A stretch of DNA of 64,000 nucleotides from Planctomycetota bacterium (GCA_003669585.1 QWOQ01000005.1:776502-840501), one strand, 5' to 3'; positions 48,136 through 58,470 are shown, counted from the first letter of the stretch. Made by a program: numbers and translations. The notes: generated from the letters alone by a model not told the origin.

Positions 48136-49920
48136 GTGTCATACAGTTCTTTTAAACGAATGCTCGGTGAAACGAGCCTCGAACGGAAATGCCGGCTTCT
48201 GTTCGGCCTGTGTCTGCTTGTCCTGATCACAGGCAGTTTCTGGTGGTACGGCAGTCGGACCGAAGAACTTGTTTACACCACCACGCGAAGTACCGGTCGG
48301 CACTTGGTCGATGCGATCATGCTTCAGCATCACTGGAAGACACTGGAGGCAGAAAAAAAATACACGGGGCTTATCGACTCACTCAGTCGCAGGCTGCAGA
48401 GCCAGGATTACACGTGGCGTTTGCTTCGGCCAGATGCCTCGGACGTTGAACGAACTGCCTACACGCGACTCGATGCCGCGGTACTCGACTACTTCCGAGA
48501 ACGGCCTGCTCCACCAGCATCTGCGCAGAATTCAGCGTACGCCGATTCTCGCGAGTTTCGCGAGTTCAGAACGGAAGACAATCCCGAATATCATTACTAT
48601 CAGCCCATTCGAGCAAAGAAAGAATGTTTGATTTGTCATGAAAATGGAAGAAAGGCAACGGGTGCTGTCGCCAGTGCGGCCGACCCCGCAACAGTTCTTT
48701 CTCGCGTTTCTGAAAATGATCTGATGTCCGTTGTCAAAGTCGTGATGCCCGATTCGGAAACTCAAAAATCGATTAATTCGAATCGAGCTATTCTGCTCTC
48801 GACGGCGATCATCACTGTCTTTCTTGCAATGCTCGCGGCCTATGCCATTGTTCGATACGTGATCGTCAAGCCGCTTGAGCATTTGCGTGAAGTCAGCGAC
48901 GAAGTCCGGCGGGGTAACGTGGACGCTCGGGCTGACATTCATACCGCAGACGAATTTGAGGAACTTGGAGTTGCATTTAATCGCATGCTGCGAGGTCTTG
49001 TCGATTCGCAGGATGCGCTGCGCAAAGTGAATCACAATCTTGACGGTAAAGTCGACGAATTGGCGCAGGCCAACATGCATCTTTACGAGATGAATCGTCT
49101 GAAGAGTGATTTCCTAGCCACCATGAGCCATGAACTGCGTACACCTCTCAACAGCATTATCGGATTCTCTGACGTGCTCGGCTCGATTCGATCGCTCGAC
49201 GACAAACAGTTGCGTTATGTCCAAAACATTCGTTCTTCGGGACGAATGCTCCTCGATATGATCAATGACATTTTGGACCTTGCAAAAATAGAGGCTGGAA
49301 AGATGGAGGTTCGACTCACCTGTTTTCGTATTGAGGCCGCCATCTCGGCACAGTGCGACATGGTGCGTCCGCTGGCAGAACGAAAAAATATCGATCTTGA
49401 ATATCGAATCGATCAGGAACTCAACGAGGTGCATCAGGATCAGGCAAAAGTGCAGCAGATTCTTTCGAACCTGCTTTCTAATGCTGTGAAATTCACACCC
49501 GAGGGAGGACACATCCTCGTTGCAGCGTCTCTCGATTTGTCTTCGGTCGATTCTTCTGTTCCTGAGTCTGTTGAGTCTGGATCCATGATCCTTTTCGTCC
49601 GCGACACCGGTGTCGGTATTGCCGATGAGGAGCAGCAAGCTATCTTCGAGAAATTTCGTCAGGGCCGAGCTTTCACGTCGGACGATGATGCGATGACGCG
49701 TGAGTTTTCCGGAACCGGGCTAGGATTGTCGATTGTGCGAGAACTCTGTCGATTGCTCGGTGGTGAGGTTTCTCTCGAGAGTCGCATTGGTCAAGGAAGC
49801 ACGTTTACCGTTCGACTTCCGGTGACTCTTGTGCCACAAACTTTTGTTCCGCCTCTCGAAGCCATTGCCTCCGATGGTTCAAAAATAATTCCACTGAGTT
49901 CTTCACGCGATGTCGCATAA
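48136..49920 (+). CDS. Sensor histidine kinase with DUF3365 (Tll0287-like) haem-motif domain
   Basis: 594 residues from the GTG at 48136. TM1 (about 21-37), a periplasmic DUF3365-like domain ending with CLICHENG, whose CxxCH (Cys164-His168) would bind haem c covalently, TM2 (about 218-243), HAMP, then HisKA with MSHELRTPLNSIIGF (His332) and HATPase_c with NLLSNAVKFTPEGG, DTGVGIADE, EKFRQGR and FSGTGLGLSIV. The sensor part resembles Tll0287-type domains thought to sense redox state or gas. No response regulator is adjacent; rnhA starts 11 bases after the stop. The ligand is inferred. Confidence 0.85.
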   Translation: MSYSSFKRMLGETSLERKCRLLFGLCLLVLITGSFWWYGSRTEELVYTTTRSTGRHLVDAIMLQHHWKTLEAEKKYTGLIDSLSRRLQSQDYTWRLLRPDASDVERTAYTRLDAAVLDYFRERPAPPASAQNSAYADSREFREFRTEDNPEYHYYQPIRAKKECLICHENGRKATGAVASAADPATVLSRVSENDLMSVVKVVMPDSETQKSINSNRAILLSTAIITVFLAMLAAYAIVRYVIVKPLEHLREVSDEVRRGNVDARADIHTADEFEELGVAFNRMLRGLVDSQDALRKVNHNLDGKVDELAQANMHLYEMNRLKSDFLATMSHELRTPLNSIIGFSDVLGSIRSLDDKQLRYVQNIRSSGRMLLDMINDILDLAKIEAGKMEVRLTCFRIEAAISAQCDMVRPLAERKNIDLEYRIDQELNEVHQDQAKVQQILSNLLSNAVKFTPEGGHILVAASLDLSSVDSSVPESVESGSMILFVRDTGVGIADEEQQAIFEKFRQGRAFTSDDDAMTREFSGTGLGLSIVRELCRLLGGEVSLESRIGQGSTFTVRLPVTLVPQTFVPPLEAIASDGSKIIPLSSSRDVA

Positions 49921-49931
49921 GCGAGGGCACT

Positions 49932-50420
49932 ATGGCTTCTGACGATCCTGACACCGAAGTAACACTTTTTACTGATGGTGGCTGTAGCGGTAATCCCGGC
50001 CCAGGAGGATGGGCGTATATCCTGAGGCATCCGGCAAGCGGTCGGGAATCAAGTTGCTCTGGCGCTGAACCGGATACAACCAATAACAGAATGGAACTCA
50101 CCGCGGTTGTTCGCGGACTCGATCAACTCAAACGTCCTACACGTGTGCAACTTGTCACCGATAGCGTCTATGTGGGGACCGGCCTTTCCCAGTGGCTTCC
50201 CAAGTGGAAACAACAAGGATGGAAGCGAAAAGATGGTTCTCGACTGGTACCGATCAAAAATGAGGATCTTTGGCGAGAACTTGATCGCCTTGCTGCGGCT
50301 CACACGGTAGTGTTTACGCATGTTGCCGGGCATGCCGGACATGCTGAAAATGAACGATGCGACACGATGGCCGTGGCGGCCTATCAGCCCTATCTTTCAA
50401 AGAGCAGATTCTCGCGTTAA
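49932..50420 (+). CDS. rnhA: Ribonuclease HI
   Basis: RNase HI cuts the RNA strand of RNA-DNA hybrids. All four catalytic carboxylates can be seen: Asp15 in LFTDGGCSGNPGPGGWAY, Glu55 in NRMELTAVV, Asp77 in VTDSVYV and Asp144 in ENERCDTMAV. The basic protrusion KWKQQGWKRKDG and the H-G-H of HVAGHAGHAENE are also present. 162 residues is normal. It overlaps in sequence with nothing; the PSD1 gene starts 36 bases downstream, after a frame that stays open inside rnhA. Confidence 0.96.
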   Translation: MASDDPDTEVTLFTDGGCSGNPGPGGWAYILRHPASGRESSCSGAEPDTTNNRMELTAVVRGLDQLKRPTRVQLVTDSVYVGTGLSQWLPKWKQQGWKRKDGSRLVPIKNEDLWRELDRLAAAHTVVFTHVAGHAGHAENERCDTMAVAAYQPYLSKSRFSR

Positions 50421-50455
50421 TCCGGTTGTTCTCTTTGCCGATACTCTCAACAGCA

Positions 50456-53431
50456 ATGCTCCCCAAGAAAATATTGACACCTTTCCGATGGCCTCAACAC
50501 AGCGGCGTGATTGTCGTGGCGCTCGCGATCTGGATTGGTGTTTTTCTTAGTATTTCGGTTTGTGCAGACGAGGTCGCGGACACCGAAAAGTTTTTTGAAG
50601 GACGCATTCGACCGTTGCTTTCCTCGCAGTGTTTTCAATGTCACGGACCTGACAAACAAGAGGCTGGACTCCGTCTCGATTCGAGACCTGCATTGCTCCA
50701 AGGTGCCGATGACGGAGCGGTTGTTGTTCCCGGCCAGATCGATCCCAGCAGACTGCTCTTGGCAGTCTCGCGACGTGGCACAATTTCCATGCCTCCCGAT
50801 ACACCACTGTCTGCTTCAGACGTTGAAGCTTTCACCGAGTGGGTTCAATCGGGTTTGGCATGGACCGGCCCGGGTCGAGACAAAGTTGCTGCGGTCGACC
50901 AACCTGTGGATATGACGACGCGTTTCGACATGGCCAAACGCGAACACTGGGCCTTTACAAAGCCTGTTCGCCATCAGCCGCCTGTTCTTCCACAGAGTAT
51001 TGACCACTCGTGGGAAGCGTCTTTGATCGATCGCTTTATTGCTGGACGTTTATCGCAGCAACAGTTGCTCCCATCACCACAGGCATCACCACAGTGGTTG
51101 ATTCGACGTCTTTATTTTGATCTGACGGGTCTTCCGCCTTCTGCGCAGGAGGTAGATCTCTTTGTTGCTAATCCAAGCGACACGGCTTATCAAGAACTGG
51201 TCGACAGGCTCCTTTCCAGTCGTGAACATGCCGAACACTGGGCGAGAAAATGGCTCGATCTCGCCAGATATGCCGATACCAAAGGCTATGCCTTCGATGC
51301 AGAGGATCGGCGATTTCCATTCTCGTGGACTTATCGCGACTGGGTGATCGAGTCATTTCGAAAAGACCTGCCGTACAACCGGTTTGTCACGCTTCAAATT
51401 GCCGCTGACTCCGTCGAACCTAAAGTTGAACAATCTGATCTCGCGGCCCTTGGATTTCTTACCGTTGGACGAACATTTCTGGGCAATGTCAATGACATTA
51501 TCGATGACCGTATCGATCTTGTAACTCGCGGACTGATGGGACTTTCTATTGCGTGCGCCCGTTGCCACGATCACAAATATGAGCCCATTCGTACTGAGGA
51601 CTACTACGCGTTGCACGGTATCTTTGCCAGCTGTGACATTCCTGCAGACTTGCCACAAATCGGTCCGGCAGCCCCAGGACCAGAGGGCGAGGCGTTCTCC
51701 ATAAAACTCGCCGAACTTAAAAAGTTGGTGGCGGATCAGGAACAGATTGTTCATACAAGAGCGGTACGCGACGCAGTGTCGCATACGGCCGATTATCTGA
51801 TGCATCAGGCCCGTCCATCCCCTCGCGGTGTTGATGGACGGCTCCCGCAGATTGCCGATGGTTACGAACTAGAACAACTGTTGGTTGATCGCTTGGGCCG
51901 TACGATTACTGCTGCCGCACCCGAACATCCAGTGCTTGGTCCGTGGGTTCAACTTTCTCAACTTGATGATGCAGCAATCCCAGCCGCGATCCAACGCATG
52001 ATCGAACTCTGGTCCATGCCACTTGCTTCATCTGCGATTCCGGTTGCAGTGGTCGGTTCTGAAAATCTTCAAACCCAACCAGCCCAAAAAAACAGCAGTC
52101 ATCGTCTCAATCGCTTGGTACAAGAGGCCTTTCTGGCAGACCCTGGAAAAGTACATTCGCTCAAGGATGTTGCCGGGCTCTATGCCGGATTAGTTGCCAT
52201 GGTGGCTCCGGATGCAGCACCATTAGCTTCGCACAATTTGGATGGCAAGGAAGGCGATCGCGAGGAACTCAAAACACTTCTGGGAGTGGAAGGAAGTCCA
52301 CTGATTGTAAAACGCGAAGAAGCAATGAGGGTTGCCGACCGAGCTGAACAGACTGAACATCGTAAACGTAAAACAGCGATTCAACAGCACGCCATCGAGG
52401 CCCCCGGAGGGCCGCCGCATGCGATGGTGTTGAGTGATCGCGATGCTCCCGGCGATAGCCATGTTTTTCTACGGGGTGATCCTGGACGGCACGGAATGGT
52501 TGTGCAGCGTCGAATGCCAGAAATTCTGGGCTCCACGCCAGCATCTCGAACTTCAAGCGGTAGGCTCGAACTGGCTCACGTGGTGACATCGCCTGAAAAT
52601 CCGCTGACGGCCCGCGTACTGGTGAACTGGGTCTGGTTGCATCACATCGGTTCTGGCCTTATCAGCACTCCTGGGGATCTGGGATTGCGCGGCGAACCAC
52701 CACTCCATCCCGAACTTCTTGACGACTTGGCAACCCGATTCGTTGAAGATGGAAAGTGGAGTCTGCGATGGCTGCACCGTGAAATCGTCAGCAGTCGCAC
52801 GTGGCAACAGTCGAGTAGTCAGCGCGAGGATCTCAAAACTGCCGACCCAGAAAATAAACTTTTTGCACGAGCGAACCGACGGCGGCTTGAATGGGAGGCA
52901 TGGAGAGACAGCCTTCTTCGAGCAGGAGGTTCACTCGATGTGAGCCTGCATGGAGGACGAGGACGAAATCTTACCGATCCTGGAGTTTCATCGATCCGGT
53001 CGGTTTACCTCCGTTTGGACCGTCAGAATGTTCCCGGCATCCAGCGGACGTTTGATATTGCAAACCCCGACACTGCCGTGCACGTTCGATCACGCACGAT
53101 TACGCCTCAGCGTTCGCTGGCGGTACTCAACTCACCGCTCATGATCGAAACAGCCCGAAATGTGGCAACTCGCTCGGCACAAGAATCTGATACTACGACC
53201 GAGTCCTCAAACGATTCCAAAGATATTCGGCGTATTCGAGCGATCTGGCGAAACGTTCTTTCACGCAGTCCTGATTCCGACGAACTGTTGATGGCTGTCG
53301 GCTGGATTGCCGAAGAAGAAAACTCTATTCTTGGCGAACAACACCTTCCCGAAGGTCAAACCGCTTTTGGCGTTTGGGAACGACTGGCACAAGCCGTTTT
53401 GGCAACCGCTGAGTTTCAGTTTATTGACTGA
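50456..53431 (+). CDS. PSCyt1/PSCyt2/PSD1 planctomycete cytochrome protein
   Basis: 991 residues from the ATG at 50456, preceded by an open frame within rnhA. A signal peptide (GVIVVALAIWIGVFLSISVCA) leads to the PSCyt1 domain with haem motif CFQCH and GADDGAVVVPG, then DUF1549/PSCyt2 (YLDLTGLPP-type segment read RRLYFDLTGLPPSAQEVDL, WARKWLDLARYADTKGYAFD) and C-terminal DUF1553/PSD1 (LTARVLVNWVWLHHIGSGL, PDLGLRGEPP-like, WRDSLLRAGGSLD). The family is characteristic of planctomycetes and probably acts on large molecules at the surface or in the periplasm. Function unknown. A DUF1501 gene follows after 19 bases. Confidence 0.93.
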   Translation: MLPKKILTPFRWPQHSGVIVVALAIWIGVFLSISVCADEVADTEKFFEGRIRPLLSSQCFQCHGPDKQEAGLRLDSRPALLQGADDGAVVVPGQIDPSRLLLAVSRRGTISMPPDTPLSASDVEAFTEWVQSGLAWTGPGRDKVAAVDQPVDMTTRFDMAKREHWAFTKPVRHQPPVLPQSIDHSWEASLIDRFIAGRLSQQQLLPSPQASPQWLIRRLYFDLTGLPPSAQEVDLFVANPSDTAYQELVDRLLSSREHAEHWARKWLDLARYADTKGYAFDAEDRRFPFSWTYRDWVIESFRKDLPYNRFVTLQIAADSVEPKVEQSDLAALGFLTVGRTFLGNVNDIIDDRIDLVTRGLMGLSIACARCHDHKYEPIRTEDYYALHGIFASCDIPADLPQIGPAAPGPEGEAFSIKLAELKKLVADQEQIVHTRAVRDAVSHTADYLMHQARPSPRGVDGRLPQIADGYELEQLLVDRLGRTITAAAPEHPVLGPWVQLSQLDDAAIPAAIQRMIELWSMPLASSAIPVAVVGSENLQTQPAQKNSSHRLNRLVQEAFLADPGKVHSLKDVAGLYAGLVAMVAPDAAPLASHNLDGKEGDREELKTLLGVEGSPLIVKREEAMRVADRAEQTEHRKRKTAIQQHAIEAPGGPPHAMVLSDRDAPGDSHVFLRGDPGRHGMVVQRRMPEILGSTPASRTSSGRLELAHVVTSPENPLTARVLVNWVWLHHIGSGLISTPGDLGLRGEPPLHPELLDDLATRFVEDGKWSLRWLHREIVSSRTWQQSSSQREDLKTADPENKLFARANRRRLEWEAWRDSLLRAGGSLDVSLHGGRGRNLTDPGVSSIRSVYLRLDRQNVPGIQRTFDIANPDTAVHVRSRTITPQRSLAVLNSPLMIETARNVATRSAQESDTTTESSNDSKDIRRIRAIWRNVLSRSPDSDELLMAVGWIAEEENSILGEQHLPEGQTAFGVWERLAQAVLATAEFQFID

Positions 53432-53450
53432 AACTCAAAGGACTTTTTCC

Positions 53451-54905
53451 ATGTTTACTCCTGGCATTCTTTCACGTCGCGAAGCGCTCCTACGGGCCGG
53501 CCTCGGTCTGGGGTGGCTCGGGGCGGCATCGCTGATCGATCAGCAATCGTCGTACGCTTCCCCTACGCTTTCTGGTGCGAAGCAGCCAAGCCCTGTAACA
53601 CAAGCGACGCTCGCGCCGAGACTGCCGCATTTTGAAGCCAAGGCCAAGTCTGTCATCCACATCTTCGCCAATGGCGGCCCGAGTCATCTCGATACATTTG
53701 ACCCAAAGCCAGTGCTTGAAACCTGGGCCGGCCGAGAAATTCCTGGCGGTGCGCTAAAAACTGAACGTCGCACCGGTGCGGCGCTTCCAAGTCCATTTCG
53801 CTTTTCACGGCATGGCGAAAGTGGCCTCGAAGTCAGTGAACTTTTTTCGCATGTCGCTCGCCACGCCGATCGCATGCTTGTTGTTCGTTCGATGCATGCT
53901 GATGTTCCCAATCATGAACCCTCACTGATGCTCATGAATTGCGGTGATGCGAGGCTTATGCGTCCATGCGCGGGCGCATGGATTACGTATGGGCTTGGGA
54001 CCGAAAATCAGAACCTGCCTGGCTTTCTTGTTTTGTGTCCCAACGGATATCCCATTAAAGAAACTGAAAATTGGCGATCTGCTTTTCTACCCGGAGCGTT
54101 TCAAGGAACTTACGTCGACACAAGCAAGCGCACTGTGGAAGAGTTGATCGAAAATGTTCGGCATCCATCGCTTCACCGCGACGCACAGCGAAGACAATTT
54201 GACCTGACAGCTTCCATGGATCGACGCCATCTCGCGGCCCGACCAAATGATCCAGACATCGAAGCACGTCTCGTTTCGATGGAACTCGCGTGGAGAATGC
54301 AGTCGGAAGCCACAGACGCTTTTGACGTTTCACAGGAACCGGCGCATGTGCTCGCTCGCTACGGCGACGATACCCAAGGTCGGCAAATGCTGATTGCCAG
54401 ACGAATGGTGGAGCGAGGCGTGCGATATGTGCAGGTATGGCATGGGGCAGGGCAGCCATGGGACAGCCACGACCACATTGAAACAAATCATCGCCGACTT
54501 GCTGGCGAGTGCGACAGAGCCATCGGCGCCTTGCTGGATGATCTCGTAGGACTCGGAATGATCGACCAAACGCTCGTCGTCTGGGGTGGAGAATTTGGTC
54601 GCACGCCGACTGTTGAACTACCGATGGCCGGCTCCGGTGTTAGCCAACCAACTGGCAGGGATCACAATCATCACGGCTTTACCATGTGGCTGGCAGGCGG
54701 CGGAGTCAAGGGAGGCTCCGTCTATGGTGCAACCGATGAACTCGGATTCAAAGCTGTCGATAAACCTGTTCATGTGCACGATTTTCAAGCCACGTTGTTG
54801 CATCTGCTCGGCATGGATCACACAAAGCTTTCCTATCGCTGGAGCGGCAGAGACTTTCGCCTTACCGACGTGCACGGAGTGGTGAAGCACGACTGGATTG
54901 CCTGA
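53451..54905 (+). CDS. DUF1501 protein with Tat-like signal
   Basis: 484 residues from the ATG at 53451; an open frame runs upstream into the PSD1 gene. The N-terminus SRREALLRAGLGLGWLGAAS resembles a twin-arginine signal. The DUF1501 core shows VIHIFANGGPSHLDTFDPKP, MLVVRSMHADVPNHEPS, VWGGEFGRTPTVELP and GRDHNHHGFTMWLAGGGVKGG. The fold is related to alkaline phosphatase/sulfatases, and the Asp, His and Asn-rich motifs fit a metal site. It follows the PSD1 gene by 19 bases; these two families are commonly neighbours and probably act together. Confidence 0.93.
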   Translation: MFTPGILSRREALLRAGLGLGWLGAASLIDQQSSYASPTLSGAKQPSPVTQATLAPRLPHFEAKAKSVIHIFANGGPSHLDTFDPKPVLETWAGREIPGGALKTERRTGAALPSPFRFSRHGESGLEVSELFSHVARHADRMLVVRSMHADVPNHEPSLMLMNCGDARLMRPCAGAWITYGLGTENQNLPGFLVLCPNGYPIKETENWRSAFLPGAFQGTYVDTSKRTVEELIENVRHPSLHRDAQRRQFDLTASMDRRHLAARPNDPDIEARLVSMELAWRMQSEATDAFDVSQEPAHVLARYGDDTQGRQMLIARRMVERGVRYVQVWHGAGQPWDSHDHIETNHRRLAGECDRAIGALLDDLVGLGMIDQTLVVWGGEFGRTPTVELPMAGSGVSQPTGRDHNHHGFTMWLAGGGVKGGSVYGATDELGFKAVDKPVHVHDFQATLLHLLGMDHTKLSYRWSGRDFRLTDVHGVVKHDWIA

Positions 54906-55005
54906 CTGAATATTTTTCTTGCTTCTGTCGTTCGCCATGCGAAACGGTGTCGACACTCGAATGGTTCCAACGTCGCACACGTTTGGATTGATACACTTTC
55001 CTTTC

Positions 55006-57204
55006 ATGTTTTCTCACGAGCCATTCCACGAACCGCCACAAAACTCGGCTGAGTTGGATGGACTCTCCGCGCCAATAGAAAAGCCGGATCGCATTCGCAG
55101 TCGGCTGCTTGCAGATCTGCCGGCGATTGGTATTCCACGAGCCCGCAGACTCACTCGCCTCGGACTTCGCACTGTCGCCGATGCACTCAAGCATTTTCCG
55201 CGGCGGTGTCGCGCGTTTGATCCTGCCGGCGCGTTTGAGAATTTGACCGAAGGGGCGCAGTGCTGCATTGAAGGAACGGTCGTCGAGTCTTCCTCCCGAA
55301 TAACGGCCGGCGGTCGGAGCATGCTTACGGTGCTTCTGTCTGTAAAACATGGATCGATCCGCTGCGTGTGGTTTAATCAGAGTTGGCGCATAAAAGGCTT
55401 TCAGGTCGGCACATGCTTTCTCATCTCAGGAAGTCCTCGACGATCGGGGCTCTCGTGGGAGTTCATGCATCCTGATGTCGAAGAGATCGGTGAACAGATA
55501 AATATCGGTGCGGCGAGGTGTTTTGTTGACTATCCACTGGCACAGGGAGTGCGACAGTCTGATGTGAGAATCGCTGCCGCGGCGGCGCTTGATCTTGCCG
55601 CACACACCATCGAAGAGTCGATGCCTGCAGAAGTTCTTCAGGCCCGAACTCTTATGCCGATTCAGCAGGCCATCGAAGAGATTCACCGCCCAACAAGCAT
55701 TGAGTTATTCGAGCAGGCCCGACGACGATTCATCTACGGTGAACTCCTGCTCTTGCAGTGTGCCATGGGACTTCGAAGGCATCGTCGTCTCGCACGCGCA
55801 AATGCCCCAGTGATCGACGTCGATGCGAAACTTGACAGCAGAATCTCTGTTCGATTTCCATTCGCATTCACTTCCGGCCAGCGGCTTGCGATTGAAGACA
55901 TTCGCAGCGATCTGAAACGCCTTGCGCCCATGAATCGGCTTCTTCAGGGGGATGTTGGCAGCGGCAAAACGGCGGTGGCCATCTATGCCATGCTCGCAGC
56001 GGTGGGAAGAGGCCATCAGGCTGCTCTGATGACGCCAACCGAACTCCTTGCCCGGCAGCACGCAGCATCTCTCACGAGCCTGCTTGCAGGAAGCTCAACA
56101 TGCGTTGATCTGATTGCAGGATCGCAAAGCCGTGCCCATCGACGGGAAACGCTGCAGCGAATCGCCTCCGGAGAAATTCATATCATTGTCGGTACGCAGG
56201 CACTGGTGCGAGCCGACATTCGCTTTCACGATCTTGGAATTGTCGTCGTGGATGAACATCATCGCTTTGGGGTTGTTGAACGAAAACGACTCTATTCTTT
56301 TGATGAACATGCGCCTCCTTGCGACACTTCAAAGGCTGGAGCGTCAAAATTACAAACCGTACCTCATGTGCTGGTGATGACTGCCACGCCCATTCCACGC
56401 ACTGTGGCTTTGGCCGCGTGGGCGGATTTGGATGTGTCGCGTATTCACGAACTGCCTCCTGGAAGGCATCCCGTGCAGACTCTTCGCGCAGTACCAGACA
56501 ATCTTCCAGAGATTTGGTCGAACGTCTCACAGAAACTGAGCACAGGCCGTCGCGGATATGTCGTGGTACCTGCCGTAGAAGAGTCAAAAAGCGGACTCGC
56601 AAGTATTCAAAGCACTTTTGAACACCTTTGCAACGGCCCGCTTGATGCCTTTCGAGTTGGATTGGTACACGGACGAATGACGGCAGAAGAACAAAACTCA
56701 GTGATGGACCACTTTCGCAGCGGAGAACTCGATGTGATTGTCGTAACGTCGGTTGTCGAACTTGGAATTGACATTCCTCAGGCAACTCTCATGGTCATCC
56801 TCGATGCTCATCGATTTGGACTGGCGCAGTTGCATCAGTTCAGAGGACGGATCGCTCGAGGTCCTAGGCCGGGCTGGTGCGTAGCCGTTGACGGAACTGT
56901 TGAAGAGAGAAATCCAAGGATCGATGTCTTCGTTGCACAGACCGACGGCTATATCATTTCGCAGAAAGATTTAGAACTCCGTGGGGCGGGTGATCTTCTC
57001 GGTTCTCGGCAACATGGGGAGACGGAACTCTTATTTGCCGATCTTTCGTGCGCCGAACACGTCGCCATTCTCTGTGAGGCTAGAGATGATGCCCAAAAGA
57101 TTCTCAAGGCAGATCCGCACTTAGAAAATCCTGAACATGCAAGGCTCGAAGAACTGACCCATCAGTTTCTCGATCCAATCGACGCCCAACCGACAGGAAT
57201 CTGA
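55006..57204 (+). CDS. recG: ATP-dependent DNA helicase RecG
   Basis: RecG reverses replication forks and branch-migrates junctions. From the ATG at 55006 the protein has 732 residues; the frame is open to 54919. Wedge/OB region: IPRARRLTRLGLRTVADALKHFP. Helicase motifs: LLQGDVGSGKTAVAI, MTPTELLARQHA, VVDEHHRFGVVERKRL, MTATPIPRTVALA, HGRMTAEEQNSVM, TSVVELGIDIPQA and HQFRGRIARG. The DEHHRFGV has His where many RecG proteins have Gln. The 3' end faces the convergent mqnE gene only ten bases away. Confidence 0.95.
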   Translation: MFSHEPFHEPPQNSAELDGLSAPIEKPDRIRSRLLADLPAIGIPRARRLTRLGLRTVADALKHFPRRCRAFDPAGAFENLTEGAQCCIEGTVVESSSRITAGGRSMLTVLLSVKHGSIRCVWFNQSWRIKGFQVGTCFLISGSPRRSGLSWEFMHPDVEEIGEQINIGAARCFVDYPLAQGVRQSDVRIAAAAALDLAAHTIEESMPAEVLQARTLMPIQQAIEEIHRPTSIELFEQARRRFIYGELLLLQCAMGLRRHRRLARANAPVIDVDAKLDSRISVRFPFAFTSGQRLAIEDIRSDLKRLAPMNRLLQGDVGSGKTAVAIYAMLAAVGRGHQAALMTPTELLARQHAASLTSLLAGSSTCVDLIAGSQSRAHRRETLQRIASGEIHIIVGTQALVRADIRFHDLGIVVVDEHHRFGVVERKRLYSFDEHAPPCDTSKAGASKLQTVPHVLVMTATPIPRTVALAAWADLDVSRIHELPPGRHPVQTLRAVPDNLPEIWSNVSQKLSTGRRGYVVVPAVEESKSGLASIQSTFEHLCNGPLDAFRVGLVHGRMTAEEQNSVMDHFRSGELDVIVVTSVVELGIDIPQATLMVILDAHRFGLAQLHQFRGRIARGPRPGWCVAVDGTVEERNPRIDVFVAQTDGYIISQKDLELRGAGDLLGSRQHGETELLFADLSCAEHVAILCEARDDAQKILKADPHLENPEHARLEELTHQFLDPIDAQPTGI

Positions 57205-57214
57205 AACTGCTTAG

Positions 57215-58354
57215 CTAATCCAAAGGCTGCAGAACTGGAATCGTTGCCTTCCAAGAGTTTCCGTCTCGTTCAATTCGCCGATAAAGCGTATCGCGTTCGA
57301 CAGGTTCGCGACCGGCTTCTCGAATGAGTCTCTCCAGTTCGTTTACACCCAGCACTTCGGGAGTCTTTGCGCCGGCATCGTGATAGATCAGTTCATGCCG
57401 AACAGTGCCATCGAGGTCATCCGCACCGTACGCCAATGAGGCTTGGGCGGTTCCGATTCCAAGCATGATCCAATACGCCTTGATGTGATCAAAATTATCG
57501 AGGACCAATCGACTGATGGCCATTGTTCGCAAGTCCATCATTGGAGTGGGCTTTGTGATATGTGAGAGTCGGGTGTTCTCTGGGTGAAATGCCAGCGGGA
57601 TAAATGTCTGAAAACCACCGGTCTGATCCTGAAGATCTCTCAGACGAAGAAGATGGTCTGTGCGATGAAATGCGTTTTCAATATGACCGTAAAGCATCGT
57701 TGCATTACTACGCATTCCAAGACCATGGGCCGTTGAATGAATTTCAAACCAAGATGCAGTGTCGGCTTTGTGCTCGCATATTTTGTCACGCACTTCCGGA
57801 TGAAAAATCTCCGCGCCGCCCCCCGGAAGACTGCCGAGACCAGCATCTTGAAGTTCGATCAAGATGTCTTTTACCGATCGCTTGGTGAGATGCGTGAACC
57901 AGTTAATTTCAACCGCCGTCCAACCTTTTAGATGGAGCGAAGGAAAATGGTCGTGGAGATTTCGGATGAGATTCAGATACCAGTCATAATCTTTCTGATG
58001 ATGCAGTCCTCCTACGATATGCATTTCCGTGCATCCCGATTCGACCGCCTCGCGTCCTCGAGCTTCAACCTGCTCATCATTCATCACGTAGCCGCGATGG
58101 TCGCGAAGATCAGCGCGAAATGCACAGAACGTACAACGATAGACGCATACGTTCGTTGGATTGAGATGAGTATTAATGTTGTAAAACGCATAATTTCCAT
58201 TTTTTCGCTCGCGAACGATGTTTGCCAGTTCTCCAAGTTCATGCACATCTACCGATTCATCCCAGAGAGAAAGACATTCCTGGAAGTGAAGTCTCTCACC
58301 GTGGACAACCTTCTCACGAATAGCGTCAATAGATCGATTCGTTGCACGAATCAT
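57215..58354 (-). CDS. mqnE: Aminofutalosine synthase MqnE
   Basis: Radical SAM enzyme of the futalosine menaquinone pathway that joins SAM's adenosyl group to the chorismate-derived precursor to give aminofutalosine. The cluster motif CVYRCTFC (Cys70, Cys74, Cys77) follows YNINTHLNPTN. Others: MHIVGGLHHQKDYDWYL, GSLPGGGAEIF and MRSNATMLYGHIE. 379 residues fits MqnE. It is the last gene of the menG-ubiX-mqnP-mqnE group, 116 bases after mqnP. MqnC shares the fold; the length and the HIVGGLH segment favour MqnE. Confidence 0.92.
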   Translation of the reverse strand: MIRATNRSIDAIREKVVHGERLHFQECLSLWDESVDVHELGELANIVRERKNGNYAFYNINTHLNPTNVCVYRCTFCAFRADLRDHRGYVMNDEQVEARGREAVESGCTEMHIVGGLHHQKDYDWYLNLIRNLHDHFPSLHLKGWTAVEINWFTHLTKRSVKDILIELQDAGLGSLPGGGAEIFHPEVRDKICEHKADTASWFEIHSTAHGLGMRSNATMLYGHIENAFHRTDHLLRLRDLQDQTGGFQTFIPLAFHPENTRLSHITKPTPMMDLRTMAISRLVLDNFDHIKAYWIMLGIGTAQASLAYGADDLDGTVRHELIYHDAGAKTPEVLGVNELERLIREAGREPVERDTLYRRIERDGNSWKATIPVLQPLD

Positions 58355-58470
58355 AAATTTCCTTTTTCAATGACTTCGATATCTGCGAATTGCAAGGGAC
58401 CACATTGTGAACCAACTCGAACTCTAAAATCGACAGCGAATTATTGGTAAGAACCGTATAATCGTCGGTT

